A stretch of 64,000 nucleotides of DNA from Kitasatospora humi (GCF_020907985.1 NZ_JAJJPA010000003.1:1-64000); one strand, 5' to 3'; positions 45,067 to 54,245 are shown, counted from the stretch's first letter. Made by a program: numbers and translations. The notes: a model not told the origin generated them from the sequence alone.

Positions 45067-46194
45067 TCAGCCCTGCTCGGTGGGGACGGCCGGCGGGAAG
45101 CTGGGCATCGGCGGAACGGTCGGCTTGATCACCGGCAGGTCGAGCACGGTGTCCACCCAGCCGGACGCCGGATCCGGCTGCACCGGCAGCACCGCGACGG
45201 TGATGTTGTCGTGCCCGCCGGCGGCGACGGCGAACGCCACCAGGGCCCGGGCGGCCCGCAGCGGGTCGGTGCGGGCGTCGGCGCGCACCAGGTCGGCCAG
45301 GCTGGTGGCGGCCTCGGCGTAGTTCCACAGGCCGTCGGTGCAGATCAGCAGCACCCCGGGCACGTGCGGGGTGAAGGCGACGGTGTGCGGCACGACCTCG
45401 TCGGCGTCCGCGCCCAGCCAGCCGGTGATGGCGTGCGCCCTGGCGTCGGCGTAGGCCTCGGCCTCGGTCATCAGGCCGGCCGCGATCATGCCGGTCGCCC
45501 AGGAGTCGTCCTCGGTCAGCCGGTACGGCTCGGCGTCGGTGCGGTCGTCCGGGATCCAGTACGCCCGGCTGTCGCCGACCCAGCCCACGGTGACCACCCC
45601 GGCGGCGGCCACCGCGCTGACCACCGTGCAGGCGGGGGAGTTGTGCCCGGGCTCCGGGGCGGTGCCGTCGGCCGCCAGCGCGGCCACCGCGGCGGCGGCG
45701 CTGGCGATGGCGCCGCGCATCGCCGGTTCGGCCGCCTCGCCGTGCTCAAGCGCGGTGAGCAGCGCCTCGCCGGCGGCGTCGGCCGCGGTCTGGGACGCCT
45801 CGTCGGGCCGGGAGGCGGAGGACACCCCGTCGCAGACCACCGCGACCACGGCGGGCCGGCCGTCCGGCAGCGAGGTGGCGGCCAGCGTGAAGGAGTCCTC
45901 GTTGCGGTGGTGGCGCACCCCGCGGTCGCTGACGCCGGCGCCGCCCGCCAGCGAGCGCTCCACGTGGTCGCGGGGGCTCGGCTGGGCCATCCCGCAGGCT
46001 TCGCAGAAGCCGTCGCCGCCCACCAGCCCGGCACCGCAGTGCACGCAGACCGGCCCGGCCGCCGGGGGCAGCGCGGAGTCGGCCCCGGCCGCCGGGGCGG
46101 GCACGGGTGGTGCGGCGACCAGGCTCGTCCCGCAGTTCTCGCAGAAGACGTCCGCTGGGTCGAGCGGTTCGCCGCAGCCCGGACACTCGGTCAT
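45067..46194 (-). CDS. PP2C-family serine/threonine phosphatase with zinc ribbons
   Basis: A 375-residue protein. Two zinc-ribbon elements (CPGCGEPLDPADVFCENCGT near residues 4-23; CVHCGAGLVGGDGFCEACG near 50-68) precede a PP2C/PPM phosphatase domain: RHHRNEDSF, AVVCDGVSS (first metal aspartate), VGWVGDSRAYW, LICTDGLWNY and GGHDNITVAVL. PP2C enzymes remove phosphate from serine and threonine and would oppose the kinase encoded immediately upstream. The start may be ATG 46194 or GTG 46200; the latter overlaps the kinase stop in GTGA, so coupling is likely either way. Confidence 0.93.
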   Translation of the reverse strand: MTECPGCGEPLDPADVFCENCGTSLVAAPPVPAPAAGADSALPPAAGPVCVHCGAGLVGGDGFCEACGMAQPSPRDHVERSLAGGAGVSDRGVRHHRNEDSFTLAATSLPDGRPAVVAVVCDGVSSASRPDEASQTAADAAGEALLTALEHGEAAEPAMRGAIASAAAAVAALAADGTAPEPGHNSPACTVVSAVAAAGVVTVGWVGDSRAYWIPDDRTDAEPYRLTEDDSWATGMIAAGLMTEAEAYADARAHAITGWLGADADEVVPHTVAFTPHVPGVLLICTDGLWNYAEAATSLADLVRADARTDPLRAARALVAFAVAAGGHDNITVAVLPVQPDPASGWVDTVLDLPVIKPTVPPMPSFPPAVPTEQG

Positions 46195-46196
46195 CG

Positions 46197-48737
46197 TCAC
46201 ACCCACGTCCGCGGTCGGGACCGGTTGGCCCGCTCCACCAGTTCGATCCGGTCCTCGGCCCGCTCGGCGAGCCGGGCCAGTGCTCGGTAGGACTTCTCCA
46301 GCGCGAACCGCAGCTCGCGCTCCTCGGTCGGCAGGCCGCCGAGCTCGGCGCCGGCCGGCGAGTGGCCGGGGGCGCCGGCCAGCGCCCAGCCCAGCGCGCC
46401 CTCCAGCACCTCCACCGAGAGCTGCTCGCGCCGCCGGTCGTCCAGACCGAGCAGGGCGAGCTGGGCGTTGCCCGCCGCCAGGTCGTCGCCGATCGGCTCC
46501 TGCGGCGTGCGGGCCCGCACCCGGGCCCGGATCGCGGCGATCCGGGCAGCGGTGTAGTGGGTGGAGACCTCCGGGACCGACTCCAGGGCGGCGACCGCGC
46601 CGGCCCGGTCGCCGCCTGCCAGGCAGACCCGGGCCAGCCCGAAGGCGGCGCTCACGTAGCCGTGGTCGGTGGTCCACACCAGCCGGTAGAACTCCGCGGC
46701 GTCCTCGCGGTTGCCGAGCAGTTCGGCGCAGATGCCGAGGGCCAGCTTGGGCGCGGCCTCGCCGGGGAAGGCGTCGTAGACCGCGTCGAAGGCCTCGGCG
46801 GCGGCCTCGACCAGCGCGCGGGTCGCCTGGGTCGCGGACGCGCCGGCCTGGGCCAGCTGGGCCAGGCCGCGGTACCAGACCACCCGCCAGTCGTCGCCGT
46901 GGTCGGAGCGCAGGTTGGTCAGGGTCTGCTCGGCGTCGGTGTGCAGGCCGAGCTCGGTCAGTGCCCGCACCCGGCGCAGCGCGAGCTCCGGCGAGAACTG
47001 CGCAGCGGTGCCGAGCGCGCTCAGCACGTCGTCCGGCCGGGTGGCCATCAGTGCCGCCAGGAACCCGGCGTTGGGGTCGCCCGGGTCGACCCGGGGCACC
47101 GGCAGGGCCAGCGCCGAGGCGGCCGCGTCCGGCACCACCAGCCGCGGCGTCCCCGGTGTCCCGGTCGCCCCGTCGGCGATCAACTCGGTGTCCACCACCC
47201 GCAGTTCGGGGCCGAACAGGGTGGAGAGCGAGGGCCGGGGCTGTCCGTCGGTCAGCGCCAGGATCTCCCGCAGCACGCCGGTCAGCTGGTCGGCCATCTC
47301 CTCGGCGGAGGCGAACCGCCGGGACGGGTCCGGGTCGGTGGCCCGCACCAGCAGCCGGTAGAACGACTCGTACTGGGCGAAGACCGGCACCTCCTCGGGC
47401 CCGGGCAGCTCGTCCCGGTAGGTGGTGCTGTAGCCCTGGAAGTCGAAGGTCAGCACCGCCAGGGTGCGGGCCACGGTGTAGAGGTCGGAGGCGGGGGAGG
47501 GGCCGTCGGTCGCTATCTCCGGCGCCTGGTAGCCGACCGTGCCGTAGATCGGGCCGTCGTCGTCGAAGCGGCGGACCGCGCCCATGTCGATGATCTTGAG
47601 CGTGTCCTCGCTCTGGATCACGTTGTCGATCTTGAAATCGCAGTAGACCAGACCGCGGCCGTGCAGGTAGCCCAGCGCCGGCAGCGCCTCCAGGGCGTAG
47701 GCGATGGCCTGCGCCACCGGCAGCGGATCACGTGCCCCGTCCGGGGTGCGGCGGTCGTTGGCGATGTCCTTGAGGGACTTGCCGCCGACGTACTCCATCA
47801 CGATGTAGCCGTCGGTGGTGCCGGTCCTCAGGTCCGGGTGCTCGACGAAGTTAATGATCCGGACGATGTTGGGGTGGTCGACCTCGGCCAGGAACCGCCG
47901 CTCGGCGATCGCCACCGCCAGCGCGTCCTCGTCGCCGGTGTCCAGCAGGCCCTTGAGCACCACCCAGCGGTCGCTGACCCGGCGGTCGACCGCCAGGTAG
48001 ATCCAGCCGAGGCCGCCGTGCGCCAGGCAGCCCATCACCTCGTACTGACCGCCGATCAGGTCGCCGCGGTGCAGCTTGGGGGTGAACGAGTACGGGTGGC
48101 CGCACTGGGTGCAGAAGCCCTCCGGGCGGCCCGGCCGGCCGTTCTTCTCCCGGCCCACCGGCGCGTCGCACTTGCTGCAGAACCGCTTGCGCTCGGGCAC
48201 CTCGGGGTTGGCCAGCACGGCCTGGGCCGGATCGCTCTTCGGCACCGGCGGCACGCTGACCAGCCCGGCGCCCAGCCGGCTGCGGCTGCCGGTGCTGCGG
48301 CTGCCCTTGGAGCTGCGCACCGAGACCGAGCCGCGGGTGCCGGTCCGGGTGGAGCGGTGCGAACGGGACCGGCCGGACATCGAACGGGAGGAGCCGGTGC
48401 GGCTGGACGGCACCGAACGGGCCGAGCCGGAGCCGGAGTCCGGCGCGCTCCGGGAGCCGGGCACCGGGGCCGGTGCCGGGGTCGCGGTCCGCGCCGGGCC
48501 GGCCGCCATGCCGCACTCGTCGCAGAAGCCGTCGGCGTCGATGGTGCCGGTGCAGCCGGGCTGCGCGCACCCGGCGCCGACACCCGTCCCGGTGGCGGTC
48601 CCGGTGGTCGCGGTGGCGGTCCCGGTGGTGCCGGACGCGCCCAGCGGCGCCAGGCCGCACTCGGTGCAGTACCCGTCCGCGTCGATCACTCCGCCGGAAC
48701 ACCCCGGCCGGACACACGCTTCGCCCATGGCGATCAT
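46197..48737 (-). CDS. pknG: PknG-type serine/threonine protein kinase with zinc ribbons and TPR region
   Basis: An 846-residue kinase of the PknG family. Layout: two short zinc-ribbon repeats (CVRPGCSGGVIDADGYCTECG near residue 8 and CAQPGC...DADGFCDECG near 50), a serine/arginine-rich linker, a rubredoxin-like element (CSKCDAP ... CTQCGHPY near 186-211), the kinase domain (about 226-490) with LAHGGLGWIYLAVD, catalytic loop YCDFKIDN and IIDMG replacing DFG as in PknG, then a TPR-like C-terminal region. PknG senses nitrogen status through GlnH/GlnX in mycobacteria. Start ATG 48737 overlaps the upstream stop in ATGA; ATG 48728 is an alternative. Confidence 0.93.
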   Translation of the reverse strand: MIAMGEACVRPGCSGGVIDADGYCTECGLAPLGASGTTGTATATTGTATGTGVGAGCAQPGCTGTIDADGFCDECGMAAGPARTATPAPAPVPGSRSAPDSGSGSARSVPSSRTGSSRSMSGRSRSHRSTRTGTRGSVSVRSSKGSRSTGSRSRLGAGLVSVPPVPKSDPAQAVLANPEVPERKRFCSKCDAPVGREKNGRPGRPEGFCTQCGHPYSFTPKLHRGDLIGGQYEVMGCLAHGGLGWIYLAVDRRVSDRWVVLKGLLDTGDEDALAVAIAERRFLAEVDHPNIVRIINFVEHPDLRTGTTDGYIVMEYVGGKSLKDIANDRRTPDGARDPLPVAQAIAYALEALPALGYLHGRGLVYCDFKIDNVIQSEDTLKIIDMGAVRRFDDDGPIYGTVGYQAPEIATDGPSPASDLYTVARTLAVLTFDFQGYSTTYRDELPGPEEVPVFAQYESFYRLLVRATDPDPSRRFASAEEMADQLTGVLREILALTDGQPRPSLSTLFGPELRVVDTELIADGATGTPGTPRLVVPDAAASALALPVPRVDPGDPNAGFLAALMATRPDDVLSALGTAAQFSPELALRRVRALTELGLHTDAEQTLTNLRSDHGDDWRVVWYRGLAQLAQAGASATQATRALVEAAAEAFDAVYDAFPGEAAPKLALGICAELLGNREDAAEFYRLVWTTDHGYVSAAFGLARVCLAGGDRAGAVAALESVPEVSTHYTAARIAAIRARVRARTPQEPIGDDLAAGNAQLALLGLDDRRREQLSVEVLEGALGWALAGAPGHSPAGAELGGLPTEERELRFALEKSYRALARLAERAEDRIELVERANRSRPRTWV

Positions 48738-50083
48738 TCCCCCTGTCCGTCGTACCGCCGCGCGTCCTGCGGCGCCGCCGCCGGGCGCAGCGCCTGCTGG
48801 AACCTGGTCACCGCCGCGGCGGCCGCGCGCAGATCGCACGGCGCGCTCCACAGCAGCCAGCGAGCCTTCTCGTAGCGCTCGATCACCTCCGGGTCCTCCG
48901 CGACCCCGAGGCGCGCGGCCATCGCCTTGTAGGCGTCCAGCCGGCCGCGCAGTTCGGCCCGGACCGCGAGCGGGGCGGTCACCTCGGTGAGCGACTGCCG
49001 GGCCCGCTGCAACTCCTGGGCGGCCTGCTCCTCCAGGGCGTCCAGCAGCGGCGCCAGCCGGTGCCAGAGGCCGTTCTGACGCAGCTCCGCCGCCTGGTGC
49101 ACGCCGTCGCGCAGCGCCGCCAGCGGCCCCGGCACGGCCGGCACCTCGGTGGCGGCGATCTTGGCCAGCACCTCGCCGCGGGCCTGCCGCGCCTCGCCCA
49201 GCGTGGCGTCCGCACGGTGCAGCAGATCGGCGACCTGGTGCAGCCGCTCGTCCGCCTCGTCGCGCAGCCGCAGCAGCTGCTCCAGTTCGACCCGTATCGA
49301 GTCCAGGGTCCGGCCGGCCTGGTCGAACCGGCTCACGTCCACGGCGCCGGCCGCCGCCTGCTGGGCGGCGACCACGCTGGTGGTGGTCTCCCGGCCGCGC
49401 TGGGCCGGCACCCGGGCCGGGCGCCACAGCGCCAGCGGATCGGCCAGCACCTCGGCCCGAAGACCGGTCAACTCCTGCTCCAGGTCGGACAGGTCGTCGC
49501 CCAGCGGATGGCTGCCGGGCCGCACCCCGACCGAGCCGGCCAGGCTGGTCACCCGGCGCAGCTCGGCCAGCAGCAGGTCGATCCGGGCCGGCAGTGCCGA
49601 CCAGACCGCGTCGGCGGCGTTGACCACCTCCAGCACGGTGGCGTACCAGCTGTTCATCCGGTCCATCAGCTCGGTCAGGCTGAGCTGCTCGACCAGCCGG
49701 GCCGGCCCGGTCAGCTGGTGTGCCGCGTCGGGCAGTTGGCCGCCGGAGACGGTGACCGCCCGACCGCGCAGCAGCTCGCTGAGCTCGGCCAGCTCCGGGG
49801 AGCCGGGCCGGCTGCGCCGGGAGCGCACCGCCCGGGCCGCGGCCAACGCCTCGTTGTAGCGGTCGAAGTAGGTCCACAGCAGGGTGAACCCCTGGGCGGC
49901 GGCCTGCCAGCGCTCCTCGGTGCGGCCGGTCAGCGTGGCGCCCTCCAGCAGCCGGCGGCCCGGGTGGTCCTGGAGCGCGAGCAGCGCGGCCTCCACGGCC
50001 TCCCGCTCGGCGGTCAGCCGAGTCAGCTCGCGGTCCACCTCCTCCCGGCTCAGCACCGGGCCAGCGGATCCTGTCAACGCCAC
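48734..50083 (-). CDS. Coiled-coil protein of unknown function in the pknG operon
   Basis: A 449-residue soluble protein I cannot assign. It is rich in leucine, alanine, glutamate and arginine with long helical segments (VDRELTRLTAEREAVEAALL near the N-terminus; several others of heptad-like spacing at about 150-400), no signal peptide and no membrane helix. It lies between the GlnH-like and PknG-like genes, overlapping the kinase start by ATGA. An unknown helical protein at this spot would suit a scaffold or adaptor; that is inference. GTG 50083 follows AGGAGG at 6 nt; the frame is open to 50185. Confidence 0.8.
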   Translation of the reverse strand: MALTGSAGPVLSREEVDRELTRLTAEREAVEAALLALQDHPGRRLLEGATLTGRTEERWQAAAQGFTLLWTYFDRYNEALAAARAVRSRRSRPGSPELAELSELLRGRAVTVSGGQLPDAAHQLTGPARLVEQLSLTELMDRMNSWYATVLEVVNAADAVWSALPARIDLLLAELRRVTSLAGSVGVRPGSHPLGDDLSDLEQELTGLRAEVLADPLALWRPARVPAQRGRETTTSVVAAQQAAAGAVDVSRFDQAGRTLDSIRVELEQLLRLRDEADERLHQVADLLHRADATLGEARQARGEVLAKIAATEVPAVPGPLAALRDGVHQAAELRQNGLWHRLAPLLDALEEQAAQELQRARQSLTEVTAPLAVRAELRGRLDAYKAMAARLGVAEDPEVIERYEKARWLLWSAPCDLRAAAAAVTRFQQALRPAAAPQDARRYDGQGE

Positions 50084-50106
50084 GCCCTTCCTCCTGATCC
50101 CATGTG

Positions 50107-51045
50107 CTACGGCAGGTAGTTGGCAGCCGGCGGGCTCATCGGGCCGAGCCCCGGCTTCAGCCAGTGGTCGTAGCTGTCCTGCCAACCGCTACGACGGTAG
50201 TCCTCCAGCACCTGGTTGACCCGGGCCACCAGGTCGGGCGCGTTCTTGGCCATCGCGACGCCGTACGGCTCGTTGGTCAGCGACGGGCCGATTACCTGCA
50301 CCGTCGGGTCCTGGGCGGCCTGGCCGACGGCGAGCGCGTTGTCCGTCACGGTGGCGTCGGCCTGGCCGAGTTGCATGCGGACCAGGCAGTCCAGCTGGTT
50401 CTCCACGACCACCTCGGCGGACTGTCCGAGCGGATGCTTGCCCAGGTAGTCCTGCGCGGTGGAGGAGTCCGCCACGCACACCCGCTTTCCCCTCACCGCG
50501 TCGTCGATCGTCCTGGCGTGGGCCGCCTTCGGCACCACCACCTGCTGCCCGGCCTGGAAGTACTCGGTGGAGAAGGCCAGGTCGTCCAGCCGGTCGCAGG
50601 TGATCGTCATGGTACGCGCGATCAGGTCGACCGAGCCGCTCTTGATGGCATCCATACGCTTCGCGGTCGGCACCGTCTTGAACTGGACCTTGTCGGGATC
50701 GCCGAGCAGCGCCTTGGCGATCGCATGGACCAGATCGATGTCGAAGCCCTGCAGTTGACCGGTGACCGGGTTGCGGAAGCCCCAGTCGTAGCTGTCCTGG
50801 TCGACGCCGGCGACCAGCACCCCGCGCGCCTTGATGGCGGACACCGCCGGCCCGTTCTCGTTCGTGCTGGGGCGGATGCTCTTGGTCGGGTCGCAGTTCC
50901 GGTCGGCCACCGCGGTGGCCGACCCGGCCGCGGCCGCCCGGGGCCCGCTGCCGGGAGCGGCCGCCGCACCGGTGAGGGTGAGCGGGGTGGCCAGCACGGC
51001 GGCCAGCAGTGCGATCCTGGTGCGCATCCGTCCGGTCCCCTTCAT
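50107..51045 (-). CDS. glnH: GlnH-like solute-binding protein
   Basis: A 312-residue periplasmic-binding protein of the amino acid (SBP_bac_3) type. After a signal peptide (about residues 1-30) it has the typical VLVAGVDQDSYDWGFRNPVTGQLQGFDIDL opening of the glutamine/glutamate-binding family and the LIARTMTITCDR and VVVENQLDCLVRM segments. No ABC permease or ATPase gene of the importer type is present, as in the PknG-GlnH-GlnX cluster of mycobacteria where GlnH senses ligand for GlnX. No lipobox cysteine is evident. ATG 51045 overlaps the upstream stop in ATGA; ATG 51027 is an alternative. Confidence 0.9.
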   Translation of the reverse strand: MKGTGRMRTRIALLAAVLATPLTLTGAAAAPGSGPRAAAAGSATAVADRNCDPTKSIRPSTNENGPAVSAIKARGVLVAGVDQDSYDWGFRNPVTGQLQGFDIDLVHAIAKALLGDPDKVQFKTVPTAKRMDAIKSGSVDLIARTMTITCDRLDDLAFSTEYFQAGQQVVVPKAAHARTIDDAVRGKRVCVADSSTAQDYLGKHPLGQSAEVVVENQLDCLVRMQLGQADATVTDNALAVGQAAQDPTVQVIGPSLTNEPYGVAMAKNAPDLVARVNQVLEDYRRSGWQDSYDHWLKPGLGPMSPPAANYLP

Positions 51046-52370
51046 CGGTACTCCGCCAGCCGGCGCCCGATGCCCGTCAGCGCGCCCGCCGTGCCCAATA
51101 GCGCGAGCACGCCCGCGGCCACGGCCACCGTGCCGGTCGCGTCCCGGCCGTCGCGGGCCGCGCTCAGGAAGTCGGCCTGCTCGACCTTCACGGCAGCGGC
51201 CAGGCTCTGGTCGGTCGCGTCGAAGGACGTCGCGGCGCTGCCGGCACCGCTGCCCACGGTGTCGTCCAGGGCGCCCTGGTAGTCGCCGCCGTCGTTCTTG
51301 GCGCCGGCCGCGTTGTGCCGGTCGTTCCACTCCTTGAACGAGCCCCGGGCGTCCGCGATGTGCCCCGCCGCGCCGGCCGGAGCCAGCCCGGCGGCCCGGG
51401 AGAGCGCGGTGGCGTCGCCCATCTCGTCCTCGGTCCACTGCTGCGCGTACGTGGTGGTGGAGCCGCGGGCCACCAGGTTGAGGTTCTCCGCGGTGCGCGC
51501 CTTCAGCGTGTCTATCCGGGCCACGTTGAGCGCCTTCAGCGGGGCGGCGCCGCGGTCGATGCTCTCCTTGAGCGACGAGTCGCCGGCCAGCACCGCCGCG
51601 CCCAGCCAGAGCAGCATCACCAGCACCGCGCCGGTGGCGCCCAACAGGCCGGGGTTGAACACCCGGTTGGTGCGCCGGAACAGCCGCAGCTGCACCCAGG
51701 CCAGCGCCACCAGGACCACCACCGCGAGGCCGTAGGCCGCCCACGGGGTGGCCCGGGCGTCCGCGTAGTCGCCGTCCAGCCGGGCGAGTTCCAGGTCGGA
51801 GAGCTGCTGGGCCTGCGGCAGCAGCTGCTGCTGCATGGTGGTGGAGGCGTACCGCAGATAGGCCGCGCCGAGCGGCAGGCCCTGCCGGTCGTCGGCCCGG
51901 GCGGTCTCCACCAGGCCCGCGTAGACCGGCAGTTGCTGGTTGAGCTGGCTGACCAGGGCCTGCGCCCTGGCCGAGCCGGTGGACTGCGCGGCGGCCTGGG
52001 TGAGCAGTTGGGTCGCGTTGGACAGGTCGTCCTGGTAGCGCCGGCGCAGGTCGGCCGGCTCGCTGCCGGCCAGCAGGAAGCCGGCCGCGGCGGTGGTGTC
52101 CGCGTCGGCCAGCGAACGGTAGATCTCGGCCGCGTTCTGGCTCAGCGGCTGACTGTGCGTCACCACCTGGTCGGCCGCGTCGGTCCGGTCCGTCACCTGC
52201 CAGCCGGTCAGCGCGCCCAGGCCCAGGACGAGCACGCTCAGCCCGACGGCGGCCAGCCGCAGCCGCCCCGGTGCGGTGCGCGCCGCGGCGCGCCAGCGGT
52301 CCCGGCGGCGCACGCGCGCTGGGCCGCGCGGTGGTGGCACCACCGCCGTCCGTAGTACTGGTGTCGCCAC
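51042..52370 (-). CDS. glnX: GlnX-like membrane sensor protein
   Basis: A 442-residue membrane protein with four predicted helices: about residues 38-58 (LAAVGLSVLVLGLGALTGW), 205-225 (AYGLAVVVLVALAWVQL), 240-262 (LLGATGAVLVMLLWLGAAVLA) and 410-432. Two external domains of about 150 residues each (helical, rich in alanine and glutamine) lie between helices 1-2 and 3-4, with no enzyme motif. This matches GlnX, the four-helix partner through which GlnH signals to PknG in mycobacteria. It is the first gene of the operon; GTG 52370 follows GGGGGAGG at 8 nt. Divergent from the ctaG gene, with the promoter region between. Confidence 0.82.
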   Translation of the reverse strand: MATPVLRTAVVPPPRGPARVRRRDRWRAAARTAPGRLRLAAVGLSVLVLGLGALTGWQVTDRTDAADQVVTHSQPLSQNAAEIYRSLADADTTAAAGFLLAGSEPADLRRRYQDDLSNATQLLTQAAAQSTGSARAQALVSQLNQQLPVYAGLVETARADDRQGLPLGAAYLRYASTTMQQQLLPQAQQLSDLELARLDGDYADARATPWAAYGLAVVVLVALAWVQLRLFRRTNRVFNPGLLGATGAVLVMLLWLGAAVLAGDSSLKESIDRGAAPLKALNVARIDTLKARTAENLNLVARGSTTTYAQQWTEDEMGDATALSRAAGLAPAGAAGHIADARGSFKEWNDRHNAAGAKNDGGDYQGALDDTVGSGAGSAATSFDATDQSLAAAVKVEQADFLSAARDGRDATGTVAVAAGVLALLGTAGALTGIGRRLAEYR

Positions 52371-52596
52371 CGTTCCTACCTCCCCCAAGAGCCCGATCGG
52401 GACCGGCTGCTGCCAGCAGTCTGCCACCGGGCCGCGCCAAGACGGGCCCGGCGGGTCCAAGACGCGAGCCGTACCCTATGCGGTTCCGCCTGCGACGCGG
52501 CACCCCCGGGGCGCCCCGGGCGCGGTGATCGTCTCGGGATCGGCCATGATGGCAGCCGAGACCCGCCCAAAAGGGGCGGAACATGGAGCCGAAGTG

Positions 52597-53628
52597 ATGC
52601 AGACCGCACAGACCGTCCTGGCCGCGACCGGCTACCACGGGCCGCCGCCGTGGCAGTGGTCGGACCTCGCCACCTCGTGGACCGCCGAGCCGGTGGTGCT
52701 CGCGCTCTCGGTGCTGCTCGGCGGCGGCTACCTGCTCGGGGTGGCCAAGCTGGCCCGCTCCGGCACCCGCTGGCAGCCCACCCGCACCCTCTCCTTCCTC
52801 GGCGGCGTGCTGCTGTGGGTCTGGTGCACCTGCTCGGGCATGGGCGTCTACGAGCGGATCCTGTTCACCGACCGCGCGGTGCAGGTGGTGCTGCTGCTGA
52901 TGCTGGTGCCGCTGCTCCTGGCGATGGGCGCGCCGATCTCGCTGCTGGTCGAGGCCTCGCCGCCGGCCCGCCGGCAGAGGATCCTGCGGGCGCTGCGCAG
53001 CGGCCCGTCCAAGGTGCTGATGTTCCCGGCGGTCTCCACCGTGCTGCTCATCGTGCCGCCGTGGCTGCTCTACTTCACCTCCTGGTACGAGAAGTCGTTG
53101 ACCAGCGGCGCCTGGAACATCGCGACGCACCTCGCGCTGGTGCTGCTCGGCCTGGCCTACTTCTGGCCCCGGCTGCAGCTCGACCCGGTCGGCCGTGAGT
53201 ACCCGCACCTGGTGGGCCTGTGCATCACCTTCGTCGAGGTGATGTTCGACGCCGCGCTGGCCATCGTGCTGATCTACGGCGGGCACCTCGTGGCCCAGCA
53301 CTACTACACCGGGCTGGCCCGCCCCTGGGGCCCGAGCCCGGCGCAGGACCAGTTCTGGGGCGGCAACGCCTTCTGGGTGCTCGGCGACCTGGTCGGCGTG
53401 CCGTTCCTCTGCGCGCTGATCCGCCGCATGATCGTTGACGGGCGCGAGGAGAACGCCGCGGTGGACGCCGCGCTGGACGCCGAGTACGAGCGGCAGGCAG
53501 CCGAGCGGGCCGCCCGGGTGGTGGCACCCGGCGGCGCGCCGGAGCAGCAGCCGGAGCCCGAGGAGGGCATGCGCCCCTGGTGGCTGGACGATCCCAACCT
53601 CAAGCACCGGTTCGGCTCCGGCTCGTGA
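52597..53628 (+). CDS. ctaG: Cytochrome c oxidase assembly protein (CtaG/caa3 type)
   Basis: A 343-residue protein with seven membrane helices of the caa3_CtaG family, reported to be required for assembly of the copper centre of cytochrome c oxidase. The N-terminal GYHGPPPWQWSDLATSW, the conserved WCTCSGMGVYERILFTDRAVQ and SPPARRQRIL segments and histidines in IYGGHLVAQHYY are typical. A soluble C-terminal tail of about 75 residues is acidic and ends with WWLDDPNLKHRF. ATG 52597 follows GGAG at 8 nt; the frame is open much further upstream but no ribosome binding site supports that. Confidence 0.9.
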   Translation: MQTAQTVLAATGYHGPPPWQWSDLATSWTAEPVVLALSVLLGGGYLLGVAKLARSGTRWQPTRTLSFLGGVLLWVWCTCSGMGVYERILFTDRAVQVVLLLMLVPLLLAMGAPISLLVEASPPARRQRILRALRSGPSKVLMFPAVSTVLLIVPPWLLYFTSWYEKSLTSGAWNIATHLALVLLGLAYFWPRLQLDPVGREYPHLVGLCITFVEVMFDAALAIVLIYGGHLVAQHYYTGLARPWGPSPAQDQFWGGNAFWVLGDLVGVPFLCALIRRMIVDGREENAAVDAALDAEYERQAAERAARVVAPGGAPEQQPEPEEGMRPWWLDDPNLKHRFGSGS

Positions 53629-53647
53629 ACCAGGTCGTCCGACTACC

Positions 53648-54238
53648 ATGGCCGGCATGCAGCTGACCGGAACGATCACCCCCGAGCGCCCCCTGCTGGT
53701 CCTGGCCGTGGCCGAGGAGGCCGCCCACCTGGACGGCAGCCTCCCGGTGCTGCTCACCGGCATAGGCAAGGTCAACGCGGCCGCGGCCCTGGCCACCGTG
53801 CTCGCCGGCGGCCCGCGCCCCGCCGAGGTGATCAACCTGGGCACCGCCGGCGCCCTGCGCCCGGGCCTGGCCGGCCGCACCCATGTGATCGGGTCGGTGC
53901 TCCAGCACGACCTGGACAGCCGGGTGCTGGCCCTGCTCACCGGCCGCGGCTACGGCGCCCCGATCACCCTGGCCGCCGACGGCCCGACGCTGGCCACCGG
54001 CGACCTCTTCGTCTCCGACCCGGTGGCCCGCGAGCAGTTGGCCGCCCGGGCCCACCTGGTCGACATGGAGGGCTATGCGCTGGCCGCCGTCGCGCAGCCG
54101 GCCGGGGTGCCGATCCGGCTGGTGAAGCACGTCAGCGACGAGGCTGGCGAGGGCGCGGCCAAGGCCTGGCGGGAGGGCGTGGACGATTGCGCCAAGGCGC
54201 TGGCCGCCTGGCTGGCCGAGGACCTCGCCACCGCCTGA
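53648..54238 (+). CDS. Nucleosidase (phosphorylase superfamily)
   Basis: A 196-residue protein of the purine nucleoside phosphorylase/5'-methylthioadenosine nucleosidase superfamily. The N-terminal LLTGIGKVNAAAALATVLA holds the glycine-rich loop, ADGPTLATGDLFVSD carries the purine-site segment, and LVDMEGYALAAVAQ the ribose-binding glutamate. It is shorter than most family members (about 230 residues), as in some actinobacterial nucleosidases. Exact substrate unknown. Start may be ATG 53648 or ATG 53657. Follows ctaG by 19 nt in the same direction, so a shared transcript is likely. Confidence 0.88.
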   Translation: MAGMQLTGTITPERPLLVLAVAEEAAHLDGSLPVLLTGIGKVNAAAALATVLAGGPRPAEVINLGTAGALRPGLAGRTHVIGSVLQHDLDSRVLALLTGRGYGAPITLAADGPTLATGDLFVSDPVAREQLAARAHLVDMEGYALAAVAQPAGVPIRLVKHVSDEAGEGAAKAWREGVDDCAKALAAWLAEDLATA

Positions 54239-54245
54239 GCGCCCG

